A stretch of DNA of 10,138 bases from Gammaproteobacteria bacterium RIFCSPHIGHO2_12_FULL_45_12 (GTDB lineage: Bacteria > Pseudomonadota > Gammaproteobacteria > DSM-16500): contig MGYH01000028.1 of NCBI GenBank assembly GCA_001801665.1, positions 29,217 to 39,354 of the forward strand, given 5' to 3'. A model generated the notes under the pieces. The model had not been told where the DNA came from, ran no database searches, and was given only the letters and a program-made list of their open reading frames with translations. Numbering within the stretch: position 1 is the first letter of the stretch; each line of letters opens with the position of its first letter. Positions 1-7,556 of this stretch are shown here, in pieces. The position numbers and the translations under genes are program-made.

Positions 1-917
1 TGTTATCTAAGATATTTTCGTCAGATCTGACGCATGGGAAGAAAGATGGAAACGGGCTTGGTTTGTATCACGCATATTCTGTTGTAAATAAATGGGGTGG
101 AAAGATAGAGATATTGTCTGAGATAAACATTTGTACTACTGTCACAATACAGTTGCCGATGGTGAGCTCCCCTTCATGGTTTGCTGATGCAGTAAAAATA
201 CCATTAGGAAGAACCATAGTAATATTTGACGATGATCCATCAATCCATAATGTCTGGACACAAAGATTTAATGAATATTCAAAAGAAAATTTTTCCTTAA
301 ACGTTTTGCACTTTCATACAATAAGACAATTGCGAATTTGGTTCTCTCAAATTTCTTATTCCAAGGGCGACTATATTTATTTATTTGATTATGAGGTTCT
401 AGGTGATCGTCAAACAGGAATTGATTTGATTCAAGAGTTTAGAATAAGCCAATATGCAATATTGGTAACAAGCCGTTATGAAGAGAATATTGTGATTGAA
501 GGGTGCAAGAAAAATGGTATCCGTCTATTGCCAAAATCTATAGCAGCATTTATCCCGATTTATATGTATAAAAAAATAAAATATGAAGCGGTTCTTATTG
601 ATGATGACCCGCTTATTCGCGAATCATGGAAAATGTTTTCTACAGATCATGGGAGGCTTATAAGAGTGTTTGAAGATGCTGAGCAATTTTTTCATGCATA
701 TGATGAGATTGATATGGATTCTGTAATTTATATTGATTCGAATTTAGGTAAGGGCTGTCAGGGAGAAATTATAGCTGAAAAAATATTTGAGATTGGCTTT
801 AAAAAAATATATCTGACTACCGGCATGCCTAAATCACAATTTTCAGAATTACCTTATTTATGTGGAGTTCAAGGAAAATTTCCACCGTGGATGGCCGAAT
901 CAGAGATATTACAATGA
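1..917 (+). CDS. Hybrid sensor histidine kinase, C-terminal part (end of HATPase domain plus two receiver domains), 5'-partial
   Basis: The reading frame is open to the left edge (first whole codon at 3), so the TTG at 63 is not a real start: the residues before it belong to the kinase ATPase domain. The G2 box DGNGLGL lies at about 45-65, followed by YHAYSVVNKWGGKIEI and the closing VTIQLP strand, the usual end of HATPase_c. Receiver 1 (about 210-575) has the acidic DDD pocket (228-236), phospho-acceptor Asp in LFDYEVLG (387-389), Thr in ILVTS and Lys in LLPKS. Receiver 2 (about 585-905) has DDD (600-608), acceptor Asp in YIDSNLG (735-737), TTG and GKFPP. Both receivers therefore look phosphorylatable, and no DNA-binding or other output domain follows. 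The input and dimerisation domains lie outside the window, so the signal is unknown. The gene is clearly AT-richer than the following genes, which suggests a separate origin. Confidence 0.88.
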   Translation, partial: LSKIFSSDLTHGKKDGNGLGLYHAYSVVNKWGGKIEILSEINICTTVTIQLPMVSSPSWFADAVKIPLGRTIVIFDDDPSIHNVWTQRFNEYSKENFSLNVLHFHTIRQLRIWFSQISYSKGDYIYLFDYEVLGDRQTGIDLIQEFRISQYAILVTSRYEENIVIEGCKKNGIRLLPKSIAAFIPIYMYKKIKYEAVLIDDDPLIRESWKMFSTDHGRLIRVFEDAEQFFHAYDEIDMDSVIYIDSNLGKGCQGEIIAEKIFEIGFKKIYLTTGMPKSQFSELPYLCGVQGKFPPWMAESEILQ

Positions 918-993
918 TCACACCGTCAAATAACCACATGGAATGGCGCACTAGTACACTTCATCCTCATTTTAACCTAAGAACACCTAAGCC

Positions 994-1953
994 ATGCAAA
1001 AAATTGGCATTTTAATTACCAACACAGGCACACCTGACAGCCCCACCCCTTCAGCCGTCAGACGCTATTTGCGCGAGTTTCTCTTGGATGCCCGCGTTGT
1101 CCAATTACCGCGTGTCATTTGGCTGCCCATCTTATATGGCCTGATTTTACCCTTACGACCGAAGCGTTCCGCCAAGCTTTACCAAGCCATCTGGACGGAT
1201 CAGGGCTCGCCCATGCGTGTGTTCATGCAATCTCTCATAACGGATTTACAAGTATCCTTGGGCAATCAGGTCATCATTGAAATCGGCATGAATTATGGCC
1301 GCCCCTCCATCAAGGAAGCATTACATCACATTCAAGCGCAAAAAGTAGAACGTATCATTGTGTTGCCGTTGTTTCCCCAATACTCACACACCACCACGGC
1401 TTCCAGTTTTGATCGGGTCAAGGCGGCACTGCAAACCGCAACCACCGCACCGCCGATTCAATGGATTAAACACTATGCCAATCACCCTGCCTACATTACC
1501 GCTTTAGCGAATAGCGTCAAAAAACACTGGGCCTGTTACGGCCAAAGTGACCAGCTACTCATCTCATTTCATGGCATTCCAGAACGCTTTGTGGCGGCGG
1601 GTGATCCTTATCAAACACAATGCCAGCAAACCGCCTCGCTGCTTGCCGCAGCATTGACACTCCCCAGCGGCCAGTGGACGCTATGTTATCAATCACAATT
1701 TGGCTATGACAAATGGTTAAAACCTTCCACACAAAAACTTTTTCAAACGCTTCCGCATGCGGGTGTCAAACGAGTCGATGTCATTTGCCCAGGGTTTGCG
1801 GTGGACTGTCTTGAAACGCTGGAAGAAATCGCCCTCAAGGGTCGTCACCTGTTTTTACAGGCTGGGGGGGAAACATTGCATTATATTCCCGCCTTGAATG
1901 CCTCAGCGGCGCAAGTTGCGCTATTACAAACTTTACTTCTTCCTACCATTTAA
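994..1953 (+). CDS. hemH: Ferrochelatase (protoporphyrin IX iron chelatase)
   Basis: This is the terminal enzyme of haem biosynthesis, inserting Fe2+ into protoporphyrin IX. It is 319 residues, close to the roughly 320 usual in Gammaproteobacteria. The N-terminus GILITNTGTPDSPTPSAVRRYL is typical of the family. The family signature LISFHGIPERF...GDPY is at residues 189-206, with the metal-binding His193. The second conserved block, CPGFAVDCLETLEE, is at 265-278 and carries the catalytic Glu274. LPLFPQYS at 124-131 is also a family motif. No transmembrane segment is obvious, as expected for a soluble or peripheral enzyme. The ATG at 994 begins directly at the conserved N-terminus. Its upstream ribosome-binding sequence is weak (only a CTAAG-like stretch), so translation may be modest. 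The gene stands alone on its strand between the AT-rich kinase and the pagL promoter, and I see no convincing promoter in the 76-bp gap before it. Confidence 0.97.
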   Translation: MQKIGILITNTGTPDSPTPSAVRRYLREFLLDARVVQLPRVIWLPILYGLILPLRPKRSAKLYQAIWTDQGSPMRVFMQSLITDLQVSLGNQVIIEIGMNYGRPSIKEALHHIQAQKVERIIVLPLFPQYSHTTTASSFDRVKAALQTATTAPPIQWIKHYANHPAYITALANSVKKHWACYGQSDQLLISFHGIPERFVAAGDPYQTQCQQTASLLAAALTLPSGQWTLCYQSQFGYDKWLKPSTQKLFQTLPHAGVKRVDVICPGFAVDCLETLEEIALKGRHLFLQAGGETLHYIPALNASAAQVALLQTLLLPTI

Positions 1954-1966
1954 ATTCACGGTGAAT
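1954..1966. promoter_or_regulatory. Short perfect dyad, possible operator before pagL
   Basis: ATTCAC-G-GTGAAT is a perfect 6+1+6 inverted repeat directly after the hemH stop codon. Its right arm overlaps the first bases of the proposed -35 hexamer of the pagL promoter. It is too short, and lacks the T-run, for a terminator. A repressor or activator half-site pair is possible but unproven. Confidence 0.3.
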
Positions 1967-1993
1967 GACAGGCAAATGCGTCCATGCTAAGAT
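1965..1993 (+). promoter_or_regulatory. Sigma70-type promoter for pagL
   Basis: The -35 ATGACA (1965-1970; 5 of 6 to consensus) and the -10 TAAGAT (1988-1993; 4 of 6) are separated by exactly 17 nt. The -10 is preceded by TGC, an extended -10 motif. Transcription would begin near 2000, leaving a short leader before the TTG start at 2029. Confidence 0.55.
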
Positions 1994-2012
1994 AGCTCAC
2001 GTTTTTGGTATT

Positions 2013-2019
2013 AAGGAAG
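2013..2019 (+). promoter_or_regulatory. Ribosome-binding site that fixes the pagL start
   Basis: AAGGAAG lies 9 nt before the TTG at 2029, the only start in this frame with a good Shine-Dalgarno sequence. The in-frame TTG at 2005 lies upstream of this site and is therefore not preferred. Confidence 0.65.
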
Positions 2020-2028
2020 ATACCTGTT

Positions 2029-2577
2029 TTGTTACGCCTTTATCTCTCGCGCTTAAGCCTTGCCCTACTGTTGCTGCCATGCCTTGGCGCTGCACAACCT
2101 TATGCGGGTGTCAACCTTGCGCTGCCGCTTATCACCAAAGAACCAGACACCCTGCACGGCTACCAGTTTTTGATGAGCTATGATCCAGATCGTTTTCAGT
2201 GGCGCAAGTTTAATCTTCTCTTTGACGCGGGCATCGCACATTTCTGGGTAAACAATACACCCTACTACACCACGCTCACCATCTACTCTCTGGCACCCAT
2301 CATTCGTTACACCTTTAACCCGCACTTTAATTGTCGACCTTATCTGGATTTAAGTATTGGCATTGCCTATCTTAACCACACCCGTTTTGAGGAGCGCAAT
2401 CTTGGCATCCATTTTTCATTCCAAGACCGACTAGGTGTTGGCACCTATATCGGTACGGCTGAGCGATTCTCAGTTGGCCTGCATGCCGTCCATTATTCTA
2501 ACGCTCACCTAGCCAACCACAATTCAGGGGTCAGCATTCCACTGGAACTCGATATTGGCTATCGTTTCCCGCTTTAA
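2029..2577 (+). CDS. pagL: PagL-like lipid A 3-O-deacylase (acyloxyacyl hydrolase family), TTG start
   Basis: Outer-membrane beta-barrel enzyme expected to remove the 3-O-linked acyl chain of lipid A in the outer leaflet. With the TTG start at 2029 the protein has 182 residues, and a signal peptide (RLYLSRLSLALLLLPCLGAA) is probably cut after about residue 22. The mature part has alternating aromatic/polar strands and ends in YRFPL, a typical barrel C-terminus. The catalytic region is HYSNAHL (His155, Ser157), followed by NSG at 165-167. Aligned by eye with Pseudomonas PagL (remembered triad His126, Ser128, Glu140), the Glu position is Ser169 here. The nearest Glu is residue 173. Some family members also lack Glu at that place, so activity is still likely. 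The gene has its own promoter and lies between hemH and the cell-wall operon. A different acyloxyacyl hydrolase-like barrel function cannot be excluded. Confidence 0.82.
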   Translation: MLRLYLSRLSLALLLLPCLGAAQPYAGVNLALPLITKEPDTLHGYQFLMSYDPDRFQWRKFNLLFDAGIAHFWVNNTPYYTTLTIYSLAPIIRYTFNPHFNCRPYLDLSIGIAYLNHTRFEERNLGIHFSFQDRLGVGTYIGTAERFSVGLHAVHYSNAHLANHNSGVSIPLELDIGYRFPL

Positions 2578-2596
2578 ACCGCCACGCCAACAGGAT

Positions 2597-2626
2597 TTGC
2601 TTTCCGCGCAAAGTGAACGGTACTAT
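2597..2626 (+). promoter_or_regulatory. Candidate promoter for the mrdA-rseP operon
   Basis: TTGCTT (2597-2602) and TACTAT (2621-2626) are separated by 18 nt in the 83-bp gap after pagL. Each matches consensus only partly (3 of 6 and 4 of 6). A start near 2633 would place the transcript start downstream of the GTG at 2613, which fits the choice of ATG 2661 for mrdA. This is a weak call made mainly from position. Confidence 0.3.
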
Positions 2627-2660
2627 AAGAACACTTATTAAACGAATCAGCTTAAAGCCC

Positions 2661-4556
2661 ATGTATAAACGCATCCCCCTTAAAAATCCCCAGCAGGAAG
2701 TTCACTTGATGACCCTGCGTACCCTACAGGCTCTGATCGCCATTTTTTTTCTCATTAGTTTATTAATTATCCGCTTAGCTTATCTGCAAATTAGCAAACA
2801 TGAACTCTACACCACCTTATCCACCAAAAACTGGCTTGATCTGGTCCCAATCGAACCCACTCGCGGTTTAATTTATGACCGACATGGTGTACTGCTCGCT
2901 GAAAACATCAGCGTCTTTAGTTTGGACATCATTCCCTATCAGGTGAGCAACATCAACCACACCCTGCAGGAATTAAAAAAGATCATTTTATTAAGTGACG
3001 ATGAGTTAACCCAATTTCAACGACAACGACGCCAACACCGGCGGTTTGATGAAATCCCCTTGAAATTGCGCCTCTCCGAAGAAGAAGTATTACGTTTCGC
3101 AGAACATCAATACCGCTTCCCTGGCATTGTCATCAAGGCGCGCCTCATGCGGCACTATCCCTTCAACAACAGCTTCAGCCACGTCATTGGTTACGTTGGA
3201 CGCATTAATACCCAAGAATTAAATGAAATTGATGAAACCAATTATAGTGCCAGTCATTACATTGGGAAAACAGGACTGGAAAAATACTATGAAGATGAAC
3301 TGCACGGCAAGGTGGGGTACGAAGAAGTTGAAACGGATGCCAGTGGGAAGTCCCTGCGTGTCTTAAAAAATATCAAAGGCATTCCAGGCAAAAATCTCCA
3401 CCTCACCCTGGACGCTAAATTACAGTTAGCCATTGAAAGCGCCTTGGCGGGACAACGGGGTGCTGTTGTGGCCATTGAGCCTGCCAGTGGCCAGGTCATC
3501 GCCATGGTCAGTGAACCCAGTTTTAATCCCAATCTTTTCGTATCAGGCATTAGTCAAAAAGATTATCAGGCATTAACCACCTCGCCAGACCGGCCGCTAT
3601 ACAATCGTGCTGTGCATGGTCTCTACCCACCTGCGTCAACCATCAAGCCCTTTCTTGCCCTTGAAGGACTCGATGCTGGCTTTATTCGTCCTACCGATAC
3701 CATTTATGACCCGGGATGGTTTCAATTGCCAAACAATAGTCGTCGTTACAATGACTGGATACATAATGGACATGGCACGGTCAACGTGAGCCGTGCCATC
3801 ACCAGCTCCTGTGACGTATTTTTCTATCGCCTGGCCACTGACATGGGCATTGATCATATTGACGACATCCTGACTGAATTTGGCTTTGGCGTCCCCTCCG
3901 GCATCGATCTCGACAAGGAACTTTCAGGCACGGTTGCCTCCCCTGAATGGAAGCGCCGCGTGAAGGGCGTGTCATGGTATAAAGGTGACACGGTGATCAC
4001 GGGCATTGGTCAGGGATTCATGCAAGTCACGCCATTACAACTGGCGGCGGCCACCGCCACGCTTGCCAATCGCGGTCACCGCGTGATGCCCCACCTGTTA
4101 CTGGGGACACAGATGCCAAACAAGCCTTATCAGGCGAAACAACCCATTCTGCAAGACCAAATTGTGCTGGAAGACGAAAAAACTTGGAATATCATCATTA
4201 AAGCCATGCAAGCCGTGGTGGATTCCCCACAAGGCACCGCCTACCGATTTGGACTTGACCGTGAGTACACGCTGGCGGGCAAAACGGGTACGGCGCAAAT
4301 CATCGCCAAGCGCGGCAGACCGGATGAACGGGATGCACAAACCGATATTCCAGATCGACTCAAGGATCATCATCTTTTTATTGCGTTTGCACCCGTTGAC
4401 CACCCCCAAATTGCCTTGGCCATCATTACTGAAAACAGCAATCATGCCGTTAAGACGGCCCGCAAAATTTTCGATTTTTACCTCACACAACCCTCAGGAA
4501 CCAAGCGCCATGTTGATAGACAGCCTCAAACAAAAACTCAAAAAACCGCCCCATGA
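2661..4556 (+). CDS. mrdA: Penicillin-binding protein 2, elongasome D,D-transpeptidase
   Basis: Class B PBP that cross-links new lateral-wall peptidoglycan with RodA. From ATG 2661 it has 631 residues (E. coli 633). There is one membrane anchor at about 25-43, then the PBP dimerisation domain starting at PTRGLIYDR. The transpeptidase motifs are STIK (326-329, nucleophile Ser326), SCD (383-385) and KTGTA (541-545). Asp350, Asp365, His371 and Cys384 fall at the positions I remember for the zinc site of Acinetobacter PBP2, so that site appears intact. A GTG at 2613 would add 16 residues without a ribosome-binding site. ATG 2661 starts with MYKRIPLKNPQQEVHL, the usual PBP2 beginning, and is preferred. 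The start region has no strong Shine-Dalgarno sequence. This is the first gene of a five-gene unit, and its last 47 nt overlap mrdB. Confidence 0.97.
   Translation: MYKRIPLKNPQQEVHLMTLRTLQALIAIFFLISLLIIRLAYLQISKHELYTTLSTKNWLDLVPIEPTRGLIYDRHGVLLAENISVFSLDIIPYQVSNINHTLQELKKIILLSDDELTQFQRQRRQHRRFDEIPLKLRLSEEEVLRFAEHQYRFPGIVIKARLMRHYPFNNSFSHVIGYVGRINTQELNEIDETNYSASHYIGKTGLEKYYEDELHGKVGYEEVETDASGKSLRVLKNIKGIPGKNLHLTLDAKLQLAIESALAGQRGAVVAIEPASGQVIAMVSEPSFNPNLFVSGISQKDYQALTTSPDRPLYNRAVHGLYPPASTIKPFLALEGLDAGFIRPTDTIYDPGWFQLPNNSRRYNDWIHNGHGTVNVSRAITSSCDVFFYRLATDMGIDHIDDILTEFGFGVPSGIDLDKELSGTVASPEWKRRVKGVSWYKGDTVITGIGQGFMQVTPLQLAAATATLANRGHRVMPHLLLGTQMPNKPYQAKQPILQDQIVLEDEKTWNIIIKAMQAVVDSPQGTAYRFGLDREYTLAGKTGTAQIIAKRGRPDERDAQTDIPDRLKDHHLFIAFAPVDHPQIALAIITENSNHAVKTARKIFDFYLTQPSGTKRHVDRQPQTKTQKTAP
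4496..4500 (+). promoter_or_regulatory. Ribosome-binding site of mrdB inside mrdA
   Basis: AGGAA lies 9 nt before ATG 4510, within the mrdA reading frame. It fixes the mrdB start inside the end of mrdA and suggests translational coupling of PBP2 and RodA. Confidence 0.65.
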
Positions 4557-5649
4557 CACGCGCTACCGCACGTTTTGGCAATCTATCCATATTGACGTCA
4601 CCCTATTAGCCTTTTTATTATTACTCAGTTTTGCAGGGTTTTTTATTTTATATAGTGCCAGCAACCAAAGCCCGCGCATCATTGAATGGCAGGCGCTCAA
4701 ATTGGCGCTTGCTTTTGGTGTCATGCTGACTGTCGCACAAATTTCGCCCGCCACCTTACAACGCTCCGCCCCTTGGCTATTTGCCATGGGATTAATATTA
4801 CTCCTGACCGTGCTGATCATGGGTCATACCGGCAAAGGCGCGCAACGCTGGCTTAATCTTGGCATTCTGCGTTTTCAACCCGCTGAAATCATGAAACTCG
4901 CCATCCCCATGGTGTTAGCCTGGTATTATCACCGTATTGCATTACCGATCACGCTCAAATCCGCCCTTGCCGCCGTTCCCATCATCCTGATCCCCGCTTT
5001 TTTAACGGCAAAACAACCTGATCTTGGCACCGCCATCTTATTGGTCATGGCGGGTGCCAGCGTTTTATTTCTGGCGGGCTTAAGTTCTCGCATCATTCTG
5101 ACCCTTGGAGCCTGCATCGCCGTCTCCGTTCCTTTCGCTTGGTACATTCTGCATGACTACCAGCGTCAGCGTATCCTCACTTTTTTAAATCCAGAACGAG
5201 ACCCGCTCGGCAGCGGCTACCATATCATTCAATCCAAAATTGCCATTGGCTCAGGCGGCATGTTTGGCAAAGGCTGGTTAAACGGCACTCAATCCAACTT
5301 GCAATTTTTACCCGAACACGCCACCGACTTCATCTTTGCCGTCTGTGGTGAGGAATTTGGCTTTGCAGGCAGCGTCCTGTTGATTATCCTTTTCATGCTG
5401 GTTGTACTACGCGGGCTTTATATCACTGTTCATGCACAAGACACCTTTTCCCGACTGGTCGCAGGCAGTATTACACTCACCTTCTTTGTATCTTTTTTTA
5501 TCAATATGGGCATGGTGACCGGAATTTTACCCGTTGTCGGCGTTCCGCTGCCTTTAGTCAGCTATGGCGGCTCATCAATGGTGACGATGATGGCAAGTTT
5601 CGGTATTCTAATGTCTGTACAAACTCATCGGAAATTAGTCACCACTTAA
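4510..5649 (+). CDS. mrdB: Peptidoglycan glycosyltransferase RodA (SEDS family)
   Basis: Multi-pass inner-membrane polymerase that extends glycan strands from lipid II in complex with PBP2. It has 379 residues (E. coli 370), with a charged cytoplasmic start of about 25 residues and then about ten hydrophobic segments. Family motifs are present: RWLNLG near 113-118, FQPAEIMK at 122-129, AKQPDLGTA at 167-175, and FLPEHATDFIFAV at 266-278 containing Asp273, the residue equivalent to the essential Asp262 of E. coli RodA. The SEDS signature (GMVTGILPVVGVPLPLVSYG) is at 334-353. The frame is open far upstream inside mrdA, but only ATG 4510 has a good ribosome-binding site and gives a family-length protein. 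It overlaps mrdA by 47 nt. The stop codon TAA overlaps the ribosome-binding site of mltB. Confidence 0.97.
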   Translation: MLIDSLKQKLKKPPHDTRYRTFWQSIHIDVTLLAFLLLLSFAGFFILYSASNQSPRIIEWQALKLALAFGVMLTVAQISPATLQRSAPWLFAMGLILLLTVLIMGHTGKGAQRWLNLGILRFQPAEIMKLAIPMVLAWYYHRIALPITLKSALAAVPIILIPAFLTAKQPDLGTAILLVMAGASVLFLAGLSSRIILTLGACIAVSVPFAWYILHDYQRQRILTFLNPERDPLGSGYHIIQSKIAIGSGGMFGKGWLNGTQSNLQFLPEHATDFIFAVCGEEFGFAGSVLLIILFMLVVLRGLYITVHAQDTFSRLVAGSITLTFFVSFFINMGMVTGILPVVGVPLPLVSYGGSSMVTMMASFGILMSVQTHRKLVTT

Positions 5650-5659
5650 GGACCTAGCC

Positions 5660-6664
5660 ATGCTGCGTTTCTTTGCAATCATGATCGTCTGTTTCAGTGC
5701 GGCCATCTCAAGCATGGCTAAGGCAGATAATCATTTTGTGGAACGCAAGGATGTTCAAGCATTTATCAATATGCTGGTCAAAAAACAGGGCTTTGACCAA
5801 AAGAGCTTAATCAAACTTTTCAGCGACGTAAAAATTCGCCCTCAAGTGATTCGTCATATCAACAAACCACTTGAAAAAAACCCTTGGCACACTTATCAAA
5901 TGCTGTTCGTCAACGAATGGCGCATTCAACACGGTGTTGAATTTTGGAAAAAATATAAAACAGCTTTAGCCAAAGCGGAAAAAATCTATGGTGTCCCTGC
6001 CAGCATCATTGTGGCAACCATTGGCATCGAAACCAAATATGGGCAAAAAACAGGGGATTATCGCGTCATGGATTCCCTGACCAATATTGCGTTCAGCGAT
6101 TCAAGACGCGCCGCCTATTTCAAGCGCGAGTTAACAGAATTTCTACTGTTAACCCGCAAAGAGAAACTGGACCCCCTCAAAATCATGGGTTCTTATGCCG
6201 GTGCCATTGGCCAACCACAATTCATGCCCAGCAGTTATCGCTATTATGCGGTCAATTTTTCGGGCTCAGGCAAAACGGACTTAATGTATGACGAAGTGGA
6301 TGTGATCGGCAGCATTGCCAACTTTTACAAAAAACATGGCTGGATTGCCAACCAGCCCGTGGCGGCACAGGCACTGGTGATTGGCAGTCGTTATGACTAT
6401 CTGACGCGTAATAATAAAATTAACCAACCCTTAGCCGTGGCTGACTTATTAAAATATGGCATTGTGCCCAAAGAGAAACTGGGCGATAACTACAAAAATG
6501 TCAAATTGATTGAACTGCAAGGACGTTACAACAAAGAGTACTGGCTGGGCTTTCATAATTTCTTTGTCATCAAACGCTATAATGCCAGTGACTTATATGC
6601 CATGGCGATTTATCAACTGAGTACTTATATTCTTTCTTTAAGGGAAAAACTACATGACGCTTAG
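5660..6664 (+). CDS. mltB: Lytic murein transglycosylase B
   Basis: Cleaves the MurNAc-GlcNAc bond of peptidoglycan, forming 1,6-anhydro-MurNAc ends. It has 334 residues. The first 22 residues form a signal peptide (cleavage likely after AKA), and Cys11 is not in a lipobox, so the enzyme is probably a soluble periplasmic form rather than a lipoprotein like E. coli MltB. The catalytic Glu is Glu124 in ATIGIETKYG. The second family block, GSYAGAIGQPQFMPSSY, is at 177-193, and the C-terminal block NFFVIKRYNASDLYAMAI is at 300-317. The ribosome-binding sequence AAGGA (5648-5652) overlaps the mrdB stop and sits 7 nt before ATG 5660. The gene ends 11 nt inside rlpA. Placement between rodA and rlpA is common in Pseudomonas-like gammaproteobacteria and ties it to lateral-wall turnover. 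Confidence 0.95.
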   Translation: MLRFFAIMIVCFSAAISSMAKADNHFVERKDVQAFINMLVKKQGFDQKSLIKLFSDVKIRPQVIRHINKPLEKNPWHTYQMLFVNEWRIQHGVEFWKKYKTALAKAEKIYGVPASIIVATIGIETKYGQKTGDYRVMDSLTNIAFSDSRRAAYFKRELTEFLLLTRKEKLDPLKIMGSYAGAIGQPQFMPSSYRYYAVNFSGSGKTDLMYDEVDVIGSIANFYKKHGWIANQPVAAQALVIGSRYDYLTRNNKINQPLAVADLLKYGIVPKEKLGDNYKNVKLIELQGRYNKEYWLGFHNFFVIKRYNASDLYAMAIYQLSTYILSLREKLHDA

Positions 6665-7556
6665 AGCCGGGCGTGTTATTGCATTCACCACCCTTCTGAT
6701 CATGCTATCTTCTCCTTTGCTCATCACCAGCTGCTCCAATGTCAAACGAGATGGCGCGCCTTCTTTTCACGTGGATGCGACCAAAGTCCCCAATGCCACT
6801 CCCAAACTAGAGCCCCTTAGCAAATTCGGCAACATGTCTTCTTACAAAGTAAAAGGCCAACGTTACTATCCGCGCAAATCCAGTCAGAATTTCGAGCAAG
6901 TAGGCATTGCCTCTTGGTATGGCACACTCTTTCATGACAGAAAAACCTCAAGCGGCGAACCCTACGACATGTTAGGCATGACAGCCGCTCATAAAACCTT
7001 GCCCTTACCCACTTATGTGGAAGTCACCAATTTAAAGAATCAGCGCAAAATCATTGTGAGAGTCAATGACCGTGGGCCTTTCAAACCCGGACGCATCATC
7101 GATTTATCTTTTGTCGCCGCCAAAAAATTGGGCATGACCGGTCGCGGCACGGCGCCGGTCAGAATCAAAGCCATTGATCCCATTCAGTATGCCCTAAAAT
7201 ATCGCCCTCTCCCCGACCGTCACATCAACCCCAACAAACCAAAGCCACAACGAATCTATGCTGAAAATACCGCTCGCGCGCCGGTACACTCTTATCAAGA
7301 AATGTGGCGCGCCAAACATCATCCCCAACTCGCTTATCTTGAGGTGGGTCAATTTCGCCGCCTCGCTCAAGCACTCACACTGAAACAAGAACTATTCAAA
7401 GCCGCTATTCAACCCATCCGAATTTCATCCCGCACGTCACGCCATCCTTATTACCGCGTACAAGTCGGCCCCATCAAAAGCATCACCATGGAAACCCGTC
7501 TGCTCAAGCAATTAAAAACCTTGGGAATGAATGCCAACAAAGTATATGGAGCCTAA
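6654..7556 (+). CDS. rlpA: RlpA lipoprotein, septal-ring lytic transglycosylase with SPOR domain
   Basis: Outer-membrane lipoprotein that cleaves stem-peptide-free glycan strands. It has 300 residues. The signal peptide ends in the lipobox ITSC, with lipidated Cys27. The double-psi beta-barrel domain runs from about 84 to 174 (GIASWYG, TSSGEPYD, MTAAHKTLPLPT, VRVNDRGPF). Glu102, His113 and Asp139 have the same spacing as the catalytic residues I remember for Pseudomonas RlpA (Glu120, His131, Asp157), so enzymatic activity is likely. A basic, Pro-rich linker (about 180-215) leads to a C-terminal SPOR domain (about 227-298), which binds denuded glycans at division sites. TAAGGGA (6639-6645) lies 8 nt before ATG 6654. 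The gene overlaps mltB by 11 nt and shares one base with the rseP start (TAATG). Confidence 0.95.
   Translation: MTLRAGRVIAFTTLLIMLSSPLLITSCSNVKRDGAPSFHVDATKVPNATPKLEPLSKFGNMSSYKVKGQRYYPRKSSQNFEQVGIASWYGTLFHDRKTSSGEPYDMLGMTAAHKTLPLPTYVEVTNLKNQRKIIVRVNDRGPFKPGRIIDLSFVAAKKLGMTGRGTAPVRIKAIDPIQYALKYRPLPDRHINPNKPKPQRIYAENTARAPVHSYQEMWRAKHHPQLAYLEVGQFRRLAQALTLKQELFKAAIQPIRISSRTSRHPYYRVQVGPIKSITMETRLLKQLKTLGMNANKVYGA

Noticed and set aside
1965..2183. 72-codon plus-strand frame starting at 1965
   Set aside because: It overlaps the pagL promoter and signal peptide in another frame, and its translation resembles no protein.
2613..2660. GTG start giving PBP2 16 extra N-terminal residues
   Set aside because: There is no ribosome-binding site, it overlaps the candidate promoter, and the family's usual N-terminus begins at ATG 2661.
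4162..4509. Upstream in-frame extension of mrdB within mrdA
   Set aside because: It would add 116 unrelated residues to a complete RodA; the ribosome-binding site and the family length fix the start at 4510.
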